A stretch of DNA of 64,000 bases from JAGOBP01 sp046328575 (GCA_046328575.1 JAXLWI010000014.1:1-64000), one strand, 5' to 3'. Numbered from the stretch's first letter, positions 17,501 through 26,186 are shown. Translations and numbers: made by a program. Notes: generated by a model not told the origin, from the letters alone.

Positions 17501-18215
17501 GGGCTTGTGGGCAGTGGCGGTGGAGCAAGCCAAGGTCGCGGCCATCAACGCCGTCGGCGGGCACGCCGTCTACGAAGAAGTGGTGCCCGTGACGATGTTG
17601 AAAGTCGCCGGGGTTGATGTTACATCGATGGGGCGCTTCGAACGCCGTTCAGAGACCGAGATCGAGATCGCGCAGGAGCACGTCAACGGTCGCGGCTATC
17701 GCAAGCTCGTCGTCGCCGACGGTAAGTTGATCGGCGCAATTCTGGTGGGCGATGCCGCGCATGCCCAGATCGTTTCGAGCGCAGTGAAAGAGCGGCGTGA
17801 TGTGAGCCGCCAACTCGACGCGCTGAACGCGGGGCACTGGGACGTACTAAGTGGTACCGATCGACCGAGCAGCGACGCCGCGAACTGGATCCCGGCCCGC
17901 CCGATCGAACATCCGGCACCAATCGTGAGCGTGCCCGCACCTGCGCCGCTTCCAACCAGGGCCGTAGAAATATCGAGTCCACGGCCCCAAGCCGTAAGCG
18001 AGCCGAATGTGCCTAATTCGCCGAGCGCGCCGTTCGACGACATTGACGCGCTTCAGCGCAGAATTCAGGCGCAATTCATGGCTGAACTAGCCGCCCTGAA
18101 GCACACGGATCGGCAGGTCCGTGAGATCGATCGGGTTCAAATCAACAGTTTCCGAACCATCGTCATCGACTTCAAAAAGCGAACCAAGACCGAAGAAGAG
18201 AAGGTCATCATCTAA
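14538..18215 (+). CDS. Membrane iron-sulfur / double [2Fe-2S] ferredoxin / FAD-NAD(P)H oxidoreductase fusion
   Basis: The 1225-residue protein joins three redox modules. Residues 1-430 form a polytopic membrane domain with cluster motifs related to NapH/NosR-type polyferredoxins: NVCP (Cys167), WCSSICP (Cys246, 250) and C-x2-C-x2-C-x3-C (272, 275, 278, 282). Two consecutive ferredoxin domains follow, each with GCRMG[VI]CGADP and NCRLACMC: Cys485, 490, 528, 530 and Cys628, 633, 671, 673. From about 700 a pyridine nucleotide-disulfide-type reductase follows, with the FAD motif GNGAAG at 711 and the NAD(P) motif GGGLLG at 854. The last 80 residues are Pro-rich, then a short coiled coil. It could carry electrons between NAD(P)H and a membrane or external acceptor; donor, acceptor and direction are unknown. 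Confidence 0.85.
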   Translation: MTTQPSHRIRKLLVLGALFGVLLALTHVTHTTSATVTTPMTVLYFDPGSDGAATAWLIAGCVIALTLSWPLVTARSRSKAANAAATDPAASSTDAEVFPNYLQLRSKARLSPRVWSWLRYGAVIATLIYVALLIVDPDDGLWLWWQLTVPLLPALFLIAPGVWRNVCPLAASNQLPRVLNFSRALNPPKWLTEYGFVIGAIGFFAFASSRKWLFNHNGPASGILILFALVSALLGGYVFKGKSGWCSSICPLYPLQRFYNRTPFATVPNAHCSPCVGCTKNCYDFKPGSAYIADLYDDDRHYASYRKFFAAAMPGFIVAYFTLPDPKTAGEVLNMYLRFGVYMVLSIGVFTVLDTFLKQASGKLTALYGAIALNLFYGFGLPNWLKAVGTLFNVTIPDWPSWVLRAVVLIVTIVWVVRTFRVERRFLEQRALQIPLTPAVASTPIVSAAPVEITFLPGDLRVPVEAGRSLLEIAEANKQPIKSGCRMGVCGADPILIADGQQNLPPMSADEKATLERLGLGPNCRLACMCKPTGSVTVSLDPKAALAPVVAALPTASQNPIEPAKPIEVLKPVVTAKTIEPAFTPSRANPNDPPMITFMPTQVSVPVDPNCTLLEMAECHEQPIEAGCRMGICGADPVLITEGMENLPPLSNEEKSTLDRLGLGPNCRLACMCRPKGSVTVALDPKNAPAAAPAPTITEYDRNIKSVVIIGNGAAGITAADYVRRNHPDCEIHLISREKHAFYNRMAITRLIYGRSAMSGLYMQSEQWYEDRKITCWLNTHATHINRGHKQVELATGETLTYDRLILASGSSSFVPPIQGYGQPGSFVLREAEDAMEIRAYVQKNKSKTAVIAGGGLLGLETAYALHKMGLSVWVLERGEWLLRRQLDEHGGQALKQALEALGLIIETNAETAAVHCEDRVCQVELKGGRTLPCDVFIVAVGIQPNIDLAQAAGLHVNRGVIVDELMRTSAPDIFAAGDVTEFEKQVPGLWAVAVEQAKVAAINAVGGHAVYEEVVPVTMLKVAGVDVTSMGRFERRSETEIEIAQEHVNGRGYRKLVVADGKLIGAILVGDAAHAQIVSSAVKERRDVSRQLDALNAGHWDVLSGTDRPSSDAANWIPARPIEHPAPIVSVPAPAPLPTRAVEISSPRPQAVSEPNVPNSPSAPFDDIDALQRRIQAQFMAELAALKHTDRQVREIDRVQINSFRTIVIDFKKRTKTEEEKVII

Positions 18216-18275
18216 GCTGACCGTGTCCCCGTGGTTTGAACGCTACAGCAGGTGAAGCCACATTGAGCCGCCCAA

Positions 18276-19697
18276 TTACGCATCTGGCGAATTGGGCGGT
18301 TCAACGTGAATAGTGATGTGATCGAGTTGGGGTAATTCGGCGCGGAGTTGGCGCTCGACGCGCTCGGCCAGCAGGTGCGCTTCGACGAGCGGTGAATCGC
18401 CGGGGGCGACACAGTGCATCGACACATCGATCCGATCGGGGGTGTGGCTGTGCCGCAGAAGCACGTGGTGACCTGCGCCCAGACCGCTAATCCGATCGGC
18501 GATCGCCACGATCCGATCGCGCAGGGTGTCCGCCTCCGGGCCGATCAAGGGATGCGGGAAATCGCCGGGCAGCGTCGGCTCGATGTGGGTGACGATATCG
18601 GCGAGACGCGGCAGTTCGTGACGGGCGCGCGCTTCAAACTCGCTGACCAGCGCGTGCGAGCGATCGAGCGACAACGCCGAATTCACCTCAACATCCACAT
18701 CGACGAGATAACCACCATCCAACACATCAATGTGGACGTTGTGCACGCCCAGCCCCAGCCCGTCGGCGATGGCTCGTAACCGCACCGTCAACGCATCCCA
18801 CTCCGACAACGGCGACTGCTCGCCCGGCTCGATGTGCACGACGGCATCTACCAGCCCCGGTACCTGTTGCAGCAATTGTTGTTCAACTTCACTGGCGATG
18901 GCGTGGGCCTGCTCAGTCGCCATGGCCGGATCGACCTTGATATGCAGATCAAGGTGCACATCGTCTTCGCGGCCACGGCTGCGCACTTTCGCCGCAAACC
19001 ACACGCCGGGCACATGCCGCGCGATGTCCTCCACCAGATGCGGATCGATCACGGCGCTGTCGGTCAACACGTCGGACGTTTCGCGCAAAATGCGATACGC
19101 CGCGCGGAACACATACGCGACGATGCCCAGTGCCACTACGATGTCCAGCCACGGCAAGCCTAACTGCGAGCCGATCAAGCCGGTGAGCGCCGCCAGCGAC
19201 ACGAAGATGTTGATGCGCGTGCTGGTGGCATCGGCGCTCAAAATATCGCTGCCCAACTCGCGGCCGCGCCGCCCTTCATACCCCACGATGAAGGTATTCA
19301 GTGGCAGCGTGATCAAAATCAGGATCAGCGCTTCCGGCGTTAGTTTGGGTGGTTGGCCACCGCCCAGCCGCTCGAACACGTCCTGTAATACTTCCCAGCC
19401 CGCCAGCAGCATCAAGCCCGCAATGCCCAGCGTAGCGATGGTCTCGTACTTGCGGCGGCCATACGGGTGATCAGCGTCGGGCGGTTCGGACGCGGCCCGC
19501 ATGCCGAGTAAACCAATGACGTTGGATGATGAATCGACGAGGGCGTTGAAGGCATCGGCCAACACGGCGATAGAACCAGTAAGCGCGCCGACAAAAAACT
19601 TGATCGCAGTCACGATCAAGTTCAGCGCCATAATCCCGATCAGCACGCGGCGCACGGCGCGCTGATAGTGTTCAGACGTCAAACCGTTGGTAGACAC
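18276..19697 (-). CDS. Cation diffusion facilitator (CDF) family protein with three C-terminal domains
   Basis: The 473-residue protein has six membrane helices to about residue 215 and the family markers GSIAVLADAFNALVDSSSN and DADHPYGRRKYE. Three successive cytoplasmic ferredoxin-like domains follow (about 220-300, 305-385, 395-470), where most CDF proteins have one. CDF transporters exchange Zn2+, Fe2+ or Mn2+ for protons. Here three of four positions that bind zinc in FieF are changed: by my alignment Asp45 to Asn51, His153 to Ser159 and Asp157 to Asn163; only Asp55 (FieF Asp49) remains. Metal specificity or activity is therefore doubtful. Translation starts at GTG 19697, six bases after a TATAAT box, with no ribosome site. 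Confidence 0.88.
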   Translation of the reverse strand: MSTNGLTSEHYQRAVRRVLIGIMALNLIVTAIKFFVGALTGSIAVLADAFNALVDSSSNVIGLLGMRAASEPPDADHPYGRRKYETIATLGIAGLMLLAGWEVLQDVFERLGGGQPPKLTPEALILILITLPLNTFIVGYEGRRGRELGSDILSADATSTRINIFVSLAALTGLIGSQLGLPWLDIVVALGIVAYVFRAAYRILRETSDVLTDSAVIDPHLVEDIARHVPGVWFAAKVRSRGREDDVHLDLHIKVDPAMATEQAHAIASEVEQQLLQQVPGLVDAVVHIEPGEQSPLSEWDALTVRLRAIADGLGLGVHNVHIDVLDGGYLVDVDVEVNSALSLDRSHALVSEFEARARHELPRLADIVTHIEPTLPGDFPHPLIGPEADTLRDRIVAIADRISGLGAGHHVLLRHSHTPDRIDVSMHCVAPGDSPLVEAHLLAERVERQLRAELPQLDHITIHVEPPNSPDA

Positions 19698-19703
19698 GCC
19701 GCG

Positions 19704-19709
19704 ATTATA
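19704..19709 (-). promoter_or_regulatory. TATAAT box at the start of the CDF gene
   Basis: On the reverse strand GCGTATAATCGCGGC is followed immediately by the GTG start, leaving six bases between box and codon. This implies a leaderless transcript. Confidence 0.5.
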
Positions 19710-19938
19710 CGCGATTGATGATCGCGCCGCAATGAACGTTTGTCATGCAGGCCGCGTCGTTCGTCATTTTTCCTAACCAAACGCCGGGCGCTGTGTCAAA
19801 ATCGGGGCGATCGGCGTGGCCGCCTGCACCATACTCCCAGTATCATCAATAGTAGGATTGATGGGGGATAGACGCGCACCAACATTTTGGGCTACACTAC
19901 GGTTAGGTCTTTATCTAACACGAAAGGGGGTGATCGGG

Positions 19939-20085
19939 ATGCTGTACTTACCCAACGAGCGCGGTCAGGGTTTGGTGGAATACGCTTTAATTCTTGCGCT
20001 AGTGGCTATCGTCGTGATTATCATCCTGGTAGCGCTCGGCCCGGCGATTGGTAACGCTTTCTCTAATGTCTATGCCAATTTGTGA
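19939..20085 (+). CDS. Flp-type pilin precursor
   Basis: The 48-residue product has the class III (Flp/Tad) pilin form: a short polar leader MLYLPNERG, the processing region GQGLVEYALILALV with Glu at the fifth position after the expected cleavage Gly, and a continuous hydrophobic helix. A dedicated prepilin peptidase removes the leader and the helix packs into a thin adhesive pilus. The start is fixed by an AAGGGGGTGA ribosome site; a longer open frame from 19816 has no such support. No tad assembly genes are in the window, so this is an orphan pilin locus. A bidirectional terminator follows. Confidence 0.9.
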   Translation: MLYLPNERGQGLVEYALILALVAIVVIIILVALGPAIGNAFSNVYANL

Positions 20086-20102
20086 GCGTCCATGAGAAAA
20101 GA

Positions 20103-20136
20103 ACAGCCTTGCGAAAGATGACTCCCGCAAGGCTGT
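20103..20136. terminator. Shared terminator of the pilin and the convergent gene
   Basis: ACAGCCTTGCG and CGCAAGGCTGT pair perfectly over eleven bases, followed rightward by TTGCTATTTAT. It lies between the convergent stop codons of the genes at 19939 and 20140. Confidence 0.8.
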
Positions 20137-20139
20137 TTG

Positions 20140-20790
20140 CTATTTATCGCGCATGACCCGCTGATACAGATTGGCAGTCCCCTCGTCGCGGCTCATCTGC
20201 CGATCGCGCCAGCGATCCTTGAAGTCGCTCAGTTCCCGATTGAGCGTCATCCAATCTTCCACCCACAATACCAAGCCACGATTGTCGGACGTAAACATCA
20301 GGCGGCTCATCCAGAATTTCATCACGCTCAGCGACATGGGCCAGCTGGTCATCTCCACCACAATCGCCGTTTGGCCGCCGGTCTTGTCAGTCAAGATCAG
20401 GTTGCGTTCCGCCCGCGACAGGCGGACATTGCCGAAAACGTGAAAGAGCGTGTTGGGGCGCGTCTCCTTGACGCGCTTGTATGAGATCACGATCGGATAC
20501 AGCGGTGTTTGGATCTTCAAGTTTCGATCGGTGCATTGCACGTACGGAATCTCGCTGGCCACCCAGCGAAACAAGCCGATCAAGAAGATGATCGCGCCGA
20601 TCACCAACAACAACCAATCATAGGTGGGCGCCCACAACCCGCCAGGAATTCGATCCCAGAACGAAGCGGGCAACAGGTTCAGCGCCACGTAAAAGGCAAA
20701 GAAGAGAATCGCGACAAAGAAATATAAGCCGCGCTGGTTCAGATATCGTCGTCGAAATACCAATAGAACGTGCCGTTTGCCTTGCTTCAT
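20140..20790 (-). CDS. Hypothetical protein with two membrane helices
   Basis: No family is recognised with confidence. The 216-residue protein has a basic N-terminus (MKQGKRHVLLVFRRRY), two membrane helices at about residues 22-42 and 58-80, and a cytoplasmic beta-rich region from about 85 that resembles PH-like membrane protein domains (VQCTDRNLKIQTPLYPIVIS). The start at 20790 is preferred over 20802 because the intervening GGAGGTTGAT is a good ribosome site. It is the downstream partner of nth, separated by 15 bases, and ends in the shared terminator. Confidence 0.65.
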   Translation of the reverse strand: MKQGKRHVLLVFRRRYLNQRGLYFFVAILFFAFYVALNLLPASFWDRIPGGLWAPTYDWLLLVIGAIIFLIGLFRWVASEIPYVQCTDRNLKIQTPLYPIVISYKRVKETRPNTLFHVFGNVRLSRAERNLILTDKTGGQTAIVVEMTSWPMSLSVMKFWMSRLMFTSDNRGLVLWVEDWMTLNRELSDFKDRWRDRQMSRDEGTANLYQRVMRDK

Positions 20791-20805
20791 ATCAACCTCC
20801 AATAA

Positions 20806-21555
20806 CTAGCCAGTTTGACGCCGTTGATAATCAACGCAGTGTTTTTGCAGTGGGCAAATCTCGCATAATGGGCGCTGCGCTTTGCACACTTTACGCCCGT
20901 GCTGAATGACTAACAAGTGAAAAGGATGATACCATTCAGGCGGCACCAACGCCTCCAAAATTTCGTGCGCCTGATCGGCGGTGGTCTTGGGCGGGATCAA
21001 GCCGAGTCGACCCGTGACCCGATGGATGTGTGTATCGACCGGAAAGGCGGGCTTGCCTAAAGCAAACAGCAACACGATGGAGGCGGTCTTTGGTCCGACG
21101 CCGTCCAGTGACGTGAGCCACGCTTTGGCCTCGACCGTGTCCATGTCGGCGAGAAAATTCAAATCGAGTTGACCGCGTTCCGCTGTGATGCGCTCCAGCA
21201 CTTTCTGAATGCGCGGTCCTTTTTGATTCGCCAGTCCGGCCGGTTTGATCGCCGCAATCACCCGTTTCGTCGGCGCGTCCCGCACGGCCGCCCACGTTGG
21301 AAAAGCCGACCGGAGGGCGCGGTACGCCCGATCGCGATTGAGATCGTTCGTGTTCTGACTGAGAATCGTATTGATGAGTTCGTCAAGCGGATCGATCGGT
21401 TCCCAGGTTAGCCGCGCTTCCGATGGATCGATCAAGCCTACCGTGCCCGCCCAGGCCGGGCGTGCGGGCAAGCCATACGCCTCAATCAACAGGCGGTTGA
21501 CGGCGCGAACTTTGGCTTTGAGTGAACGGGTGTTGGGTGTGGCTGCGGGTGTCAT
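20806..21555 (-). CDS. nth: Endonuclease III-type DNA glycosylase
   Basis: The 249-residue protein carries the helix-hairpin-helix LTSLDGVGPKTAS with the catalytic Lys156, the catalytic Asp174 in FPVDTHIHR, and the [4Fe-4S] motif C-x6-C-x2-C-x5-C in KVCKAQRPLCEICPLQKHC. Endonuclease III removes oxidised pyrimidines and cuts the resulting abasic site. The N-terminal 50 residues extend beyond the E. coli enzyme, as in archaeal and Chloroflexota homologues. ATG 21555 is eight bases after TATAAT with no ribosome site, so the transcript is probably leaderless; a TTG at 21558 is the alternative. Confidence 0.92.
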   Translation of the reverse strand: MTPAATPNTRSLKAKVRAVNRLLIEAYGLPARPAWAGTVGLIDPSEARLTWEPIDPLDELINTILSQNTNDLNRDRAYRALRSAFPTWAAVRDAPTKRVIAAIKPAGLANQKGPRIQKVLERITAERGQLDLNFLADMDTVEAKAWLTSLDGVGPKTASIVLLFALGKPAFPVDTHIHRVTGRLGLIPPKTTADQAHEILEALVPPEWYHPFHLLVIQHGRKVCKAQRPLCEICPLQKHCVDYQRRQTG

Positions 21556-21563
21556 CAAAAGCG

Positions 21564-21569
21564 ATTATA
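21564..21569 (-). promoter_or_regulatory. TATAAT box at the start of nth
   Basis: The reverse strand reads AGTATAATCGCTTTTG and then ATG, with eight bases between box and start codon. The CGC following the box matches other promoters in this window. Confidence 0.5.
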
Positions 21570-21709
21570 CTACGTTTAAGTGTCGCAACCGCGCCGCCGA
21601 CCGACAAACGTCACGCCAAAAAGCGGCGTCTCTGCGCTGACGACGACACGCCGCTGGTGCTATACTGACTCTGCTCCGTTCCACCTATCTCACCTCTGCG
21701 AGGCTGCGT

Positions 21710-22756
21710 ATGAACCACACCATGAAAGCATTAGTCAAGACAAGTCGCGCCAAAGGTTTAACGTTGATGCAGCGCGACATTCCGCATATCGGCCCCAATG
21801 ACGTGCTGATCAAAGTGCGCGCCACGTCGATCTGCGGCACCGATCTGCACATCTACAATTGGGACACCTGGTCACAGGGCCGTGTGAAGACCGTGCCGCT
21901 AATTCAGGGGCACGAGATCTGCGGCGACATCGTCGAAGTCGGCCGCAACGTGACTGAGCGCAAAGTCGGCGACTTCGTCTCGTGCGAAAGCCACATCGTT
22001 AACTACGACGGCGAGTATTACAAGAACGGGCTGGGGCACGTCGCGCCGGAAACGAAGATCATTGGCGTTGATCGCGACGGTTCGTTTGCCGAATACATCG
22101 CGATGCCGTGGCAGAACGGCTGGGTCAATCCGCCCGACATGCCGACCGAAGTCGCGGTGCTGCGTGAGAATTTCGGCAACGCCATTCACACCGCATTTGC
22201 GGCTGATGTGAAAGATAAGGTCGTGTTGATCACGGGCTGCGGTCCGGTGGGTCTGATGACGCTGCTGGCCGTGCGTGGGCGCGGCGCAAAGACAGTGATT
22301 TGCAGCGACATCAGCGATTATCGCCGCAACTTCGCGCAACGGCTCGGCGCGGACTACACCAACAATCCGCGCGAAAATGACCTGGTCCAACTGGTTAAGC
22401 ATGTCACCCACAACGAAGGCGTCGATGTGCTGCTGGAGATGTCGGGCGCGGCGACGGCGATCCAGCAAGGCTTCTCGCTGGTGCGTTACGCCGGTGATGT
22501 GGTAGCCTTCGGTTTGCCCACCCGCCCGATCGAGTTCGACATCGCGAACGCGGTCATTTTCAAGGGCATTACCGTGCACGGCATCGTCGGCCGCAAGATG
22601 TGGGGCACGTGGCAGCACAGCGATGATCTGCTGTTGAATCATCTCGTCGATCTTAAGCCCATCGTCACGCATCAGTACAAACTCGAAGAGTTCGACAAAG
22701 CCTTCGCGACGATGGAGAGCGGCGAGAGCGGCAAAGTGATGATGTGGGTGCAATGA
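21710..22756 (+). CDS. tdh: L-threonine 3-dehydrogenase (zinc-type MDR family)
   Basis: The 348-residue protein has the TDH pattern ICGTDLHIYNWD (Cys42, Thr44, His47) and GHE at 67-69 for the catalytic zinc, and an NAD-binding fold with GCGPVG. It oxidises threonine to 2-amino-3-ketobutyrate, which Kbl, encoded directly downstream, cleaves with CoA to glycine and acetyl-CoA. Unusually, the loop that carries four structural-zinc cysteines in typical TDH is replaced by NYDGEYYKNGLGHVAPET (98-115), with no cysteines. The pairing with kbl supports the assignment; a different polyol dehydrogenase is the alternative. Confidence 0.85.
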   Translation: MNHTMKALVKTSRAKGLTLMQRDIPHIGPNDVLIKVRATSICGTDLHIYNWDTWSQGRVKTVPLIQGHEICGDIVEVGRNVTERKVGDFVSCESHIVNYDGEYYKNGLGHVAPETKIIGVDRDGSFAEYIAMPWQNGWVNPPDMPTEVAVLRENFGNAIHTAFAADVKDKVVLITGCGPVGLMTLLAVRGRGAKTVICSDISDYRRNFAQRLGADYTNNPRENDLVQLVKHVTHNEGVDVLLEMSGAATAIQQGFSLVRYAGDVVAFGLPTRPIEFDIANAVIFKGITVHGIVGRKMWGTWQHSDDLLLNHLVDLKPIVTHQYKLEEFDKAFATMESGESGKVMMWVQ

Positions 22757-22840
22757 GTTTTCAGTGTCAGTTGTCAGTTGCCAATTGTAGATTACTGATG
22801 ACTGAAAACTGATAACTGAAAACTGAGTGCTGACAACTTC
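22755..22840. repeat. Heptamer-type repeat forming a hairpin between tdh and kbl
   Basis: GTCAGTTGTCAGTTG and, in reverse complement, AACTGATAACTGAAAACTGA form two arms built from seven-base iterations (AACTGAA type). The array fills nearly all the tdh-kbl gap and would fold as a stem-loop in the mRNA. Confidence 0.75.
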
Positions 22841-22854
22841 ACGGAGATTAAGGC

Positions 22855-24039
<1,185 letters not shown>

Positions 24040-24064
24040 CCAGTAATGAGTAACGAGTAAAAAC

Positions 24065-24089
24065 GAGGCTCCTCAAGTTGAGGGGCCTC
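24065..24089 (+). terminator. kbl terminator
   Basis: GAGGCTCCTC pairs with GAGGGGCCTC around a five-base loop, followed by AGTTTGTT. An identical copy stands at 25634-25658. Confidence 0.75.
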
Positions 24090-24165
24090 AGTTTGTTATG
24101 GTTACGGCGCGTGGCATTTGGCGAAAAACCTGTAAGAAGTGTGTGATACTTTTGCGCCATCACCG

Positions 24166-24171
24166 TATAAT
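24166..24171 (+). promoter_or_regulatory. TATAAT box at the start of the sigma-factor gene
   Basis: CCGTATAATG ends eight bases before the ATG at 24180. No ribosome site is present between them, so a leaderless mRNA is likely. Confidence 0.5.
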
Positions 24172-24179
24172 GTTGTAGG

Positions 24180-24716
24180 ATGACAGACTATCCACGCTTC
24201 TTTGAAAAGCTAGTTGTTATCGCTCAAGAAGTAGACTGGGCGGCGGTGTATCAGGCAGAGCTACCACGCCTTTACAACTTTTTCCGGTATCGAATCGGCG
24301 ATGACCATGCAGCTGAAGATCTCGCCGCAACGACCTTTGAAAAAGCGTGGCGGAATCGTCATCGCTACCGGCACAACTTAGCGGCTTTCTCAACCTGGTT
24401 GTTTACAATCGCTAAACATGTAGCAACGGATTACTTCCGCAGACCCAACCTTGACACCCCATTTGATGCAGCCATTCACCTGGTTGATGATGAGACGACA
24501 GAGAGCCTAGTCGAACAGCGCGCTGATTTTCAGCGGCTATCGACTTTACTTGCCCAACTGTCCGATCGCGACCGTGAACTTGTCGCGCTCAAATACGGAG
24601 CTGGTCTGACCAATCGCGCGATTGCTGATCTAACCAAGCTAAGTGAATCCAACGTCGGCACTATTCTACACCGTATCACACAGCAATTGCGCACCGCATG
24701 GGAGGAAAAACCATGA
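24180..24716 (+). CDS. ECF-type RNA polymerase sigma factor
   Basis: The 178-residue protein contains sigma region 2 (LPRLYNFFRYRIGDDHAAED with FEKAWRNRHRY and STWLFTIAKHVATDYFRR) and region 4 (LSDRDRELVALKYGAGLTNR, then SNVGTILHRITQQLR). Such factors direct transcription of small regulons and are usually held by an anti-sigma factor. The next gene overlaps its stop codon by an ATGA, indicating translational coupling. Codon use is less GC-rich than in tdh-kbl, and the pair lies between direct repeats, both suggesting acquisition or rearrangement. Confidence 0.88.
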   Translation: MTDYPRFFEKLVVIAQEVDWAAVYQAELPRLYNFFRYRIGDDHAAEDLAATTFEKAWRNRHRYRHNLAAFSTWLFTIAKHVATDYFRRPNLDTPFDAAIHLVDDETTESLVEQRADFQRLSTLLAQLSDRDRELVALKYGAGLTNRAIADLTKLSESNVGTILHRITQQLRTAWEEKP

Positions 24717-25522
24717 ACGACGACTTTCTGTCGCGATTCCGCCAAGCACCACGACCCGAGTTTGCGCAAGCGTTATATGCGAAACTCAACCAAAGGGTCG
24801 AGGCACACCAACAACTTAATCGGAGTCGTTTAGCAAAACGACTGACCCTTTCTCTAGCTATGCTAGGTGTAGTGTTCACCGTGACCATGACCGTGTCGCC
24901 AGTTGTTCGTGCAGCGGTGAGTGATTTTATCGCCAAGATAACCGTGCGGGGTACGACCGTCCTAGTCGACGAAGAGACGTCAGTACCAGCCGGAGAACAC
25001 GAGTCATATTCTCTGATCTGGATTCCGGCGACTCCGCAAGATGTTTCAACTGGCTATTCATTCTATGCCAAAGCGCCGTCCTGGCTTCCGTCCGGCTATA
25101 CACTTCAAGAGCGGGCGGCGCTTTACTATGCATCCATGTTTGATGAGTCGCCGTTTTCGGCGTTGTTTGAATGGAAAAACCACGCTGACGAATCGATCCA
25201 ACTCCAGGTAATAAAAGGTGCGTGTCCAAACGGGCCGTCGCATGACCCTGCATCAGGTTGCACTCTGGAATCATTTATCAGTGTTGGGTTGGAAAGCGGA
25301 CCAGAGGTTATAGCGATAGACGATCAGCCAGCCATTTTGTATCGCGGCGTCGCTGGGTTGGCTGATTTGTCTGGTTCCACTCGAAAATGGAATCCCTCAC
25401 GCTTGAAGCCGAGTGGCGATATCGCAAAAGGTTGGTCGCTCATTTGGGAAAAAGAGGGAAGGACATTCCACTTAGTTATTGAGTCATCACATCGCCCAAA
25501 GGCACCGCCCGCATCCGCGTGA
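24713..25522 (+). CDS. Membrane-anchored anti-sigma-like protein with recombinant C-terminus
   Basis: Residues 1-35 are polar, one membrane helix follows at about 43-62 (LSLAMLGVVFTVTMTVSPVV), and an extracellular DUF4367-like domain fills the rest (AKAPSWLPSGYTLQERAALY; TRKWNPSRLKPSGDIAKGWS). No zinc-binding HxxxCxxC is present. Coupling to the sigma gene makes an anti-sigma role likely. The last nine codons, from HRPKAPPASA onward, are read from the duplicated kbl segment in another frame, so the native C-terminus has been lost or replaced. ATG 24713 is preceded by GGAGGAAA; 24698 would place the start inside that site. Confidence 0.75.
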   Translation: MNDDFLSRFRQAPRPEFAQALYAKLNQRVEAHQQLNRSRLAKRLTLSLAMLGVVFTVTMTVSPVVRAAVSDFIAKITVRGTTVLVDEETSVPAGEHESYSLIWIPATPQDVSTGYSFYAKAPSWLPSGYTLQERAALYYASMFDESPFSALFEWKNHADESIQLQVIKGACPNGPSHDPASGCTLESFISVGLESGPEVIAIDDQPAILYRGVAGLADLSGSTRKWNPSRLKPSGDIAKGWSLIWEKEGRTFHLVIESSHRPKAPPASA

Positions 25523-25663
25523 TGATTAGCGCGTCGCATTCGGCGGCGGACTTGGAGCAAGGGTTGGAGGCGTTCCAGCAGGTGGGCAAAGAGTTGGGCG
25601 TGATCTAACCAGTAATGGGTAACGAGTAAAAACGAGGCTCCTCAAGTTGAGGGGCCTCAGTTT
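25494..25663 (+). repeat. 170-bp direct repeat, copy 2
   Basis: See copy 1 at 23925-24094: about 99 percent identical, same orientation. The left edge lies within the anti-sigma-like gene; the right edge lies just after the duplicated terminator, where TTTTATTTTT replaces the original TTTGTT. Confidence 0.95.
25495..25608 (+). pseudogene. Duplicated 3' fragment of kbl (38 codons)
   Basis: In the kbl frame the copy reads PKGTARIRVMISASHSAADL to the stop GVI*, without a start or upstream portion. It is a remnant created by the 170-bp duplication and should not yield protein. Confidence 0.9.
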
Positions 25664-25715
25664 TATTTTTAAGACAACCTTCGGTATATCCGCTTATACC
25701 CTTCCCATCCAGCCT

Positions 25716-26144
25716 CTATTCCTGGGGTATCAACGTGAGGGTCTGCTCTACATTCGTCCCGGGTTGAACAGCCGCCACCAGTCTGAGTCCCTGCGGACTC
25801 ATCTCGACGATATCCCATGTCAGACCGCTTGTGCCATATGAGATGACCAGCTGCGTGTCGTTATTCTTCAACTCCCAGCGACCCTGCATGATCTGTGTCG
25901 CGCCGGGCGACGACGTGAGTTCTTGATCAAGTGTCCCGTCACTTTTGAAAGTCATACGGGCCTCGACCTGAGCCATTTGCACCACCCAGGTCCGGATGAG
26001 CAGATCGTGGCGGCTTAACGATGCCAGGTCGACGCTGGCCGCCGGTTCAGTGGGGGTTGCTGCAGACTGAGATGGCTGCGGAACTGAAGTGCAGGCCGCC
26101 AACCAAAGACCGAGCGTCGCAAAGAACAAGCCAATCTTTAACAT
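25716..26144 (-). CDS. Small lipoprotein of unknown function
   Basis: The 142-residue product has a lipoprotein signal, MLKIGLFFATLGLWLAACTS, with the lipidated Cys at 18, a Ser/Pro/Thr-rich linker to about 45, and a beta-strand-rich domain (RMTFKSDGTLDQ, MQGRWELKNNDTQLVI) typical of lipocalin-like or DUF-type small extracytoplasmic domains. It would sit on the outer face of the cytoplasmic membrane. A GGAGGCTCTT site precedes the ATG. It is the last gene of the leftward series beginning at ubiD, 42 bases after ubiE. Confidence 0.7.
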   Translation of the reverse strand: MLKIGLFFATLGLWLAACTSVPQPSQSAATPTEPAASVDLASLSRHDLLIRTWVVQMAQVEARMTFKSDGTLDQELTSSPGATQIMQGRWELKNNDTQLVISYGTSGLTWDIVEMSPQGLRLVAAVQPGTNVEQTLTLIPQE

Positions 26145-26186
26145 AAGAGCCTCCGACCCATTGATTTGCGGCTCAAGCCGCGTCCC

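Noticed and set aside
19816..19938. N-terminal extension of the Flp pilin
   Set aside because: A strong AAGGGGGTGA site and the processing motif support ATG 19939; the extension has no conserved features.
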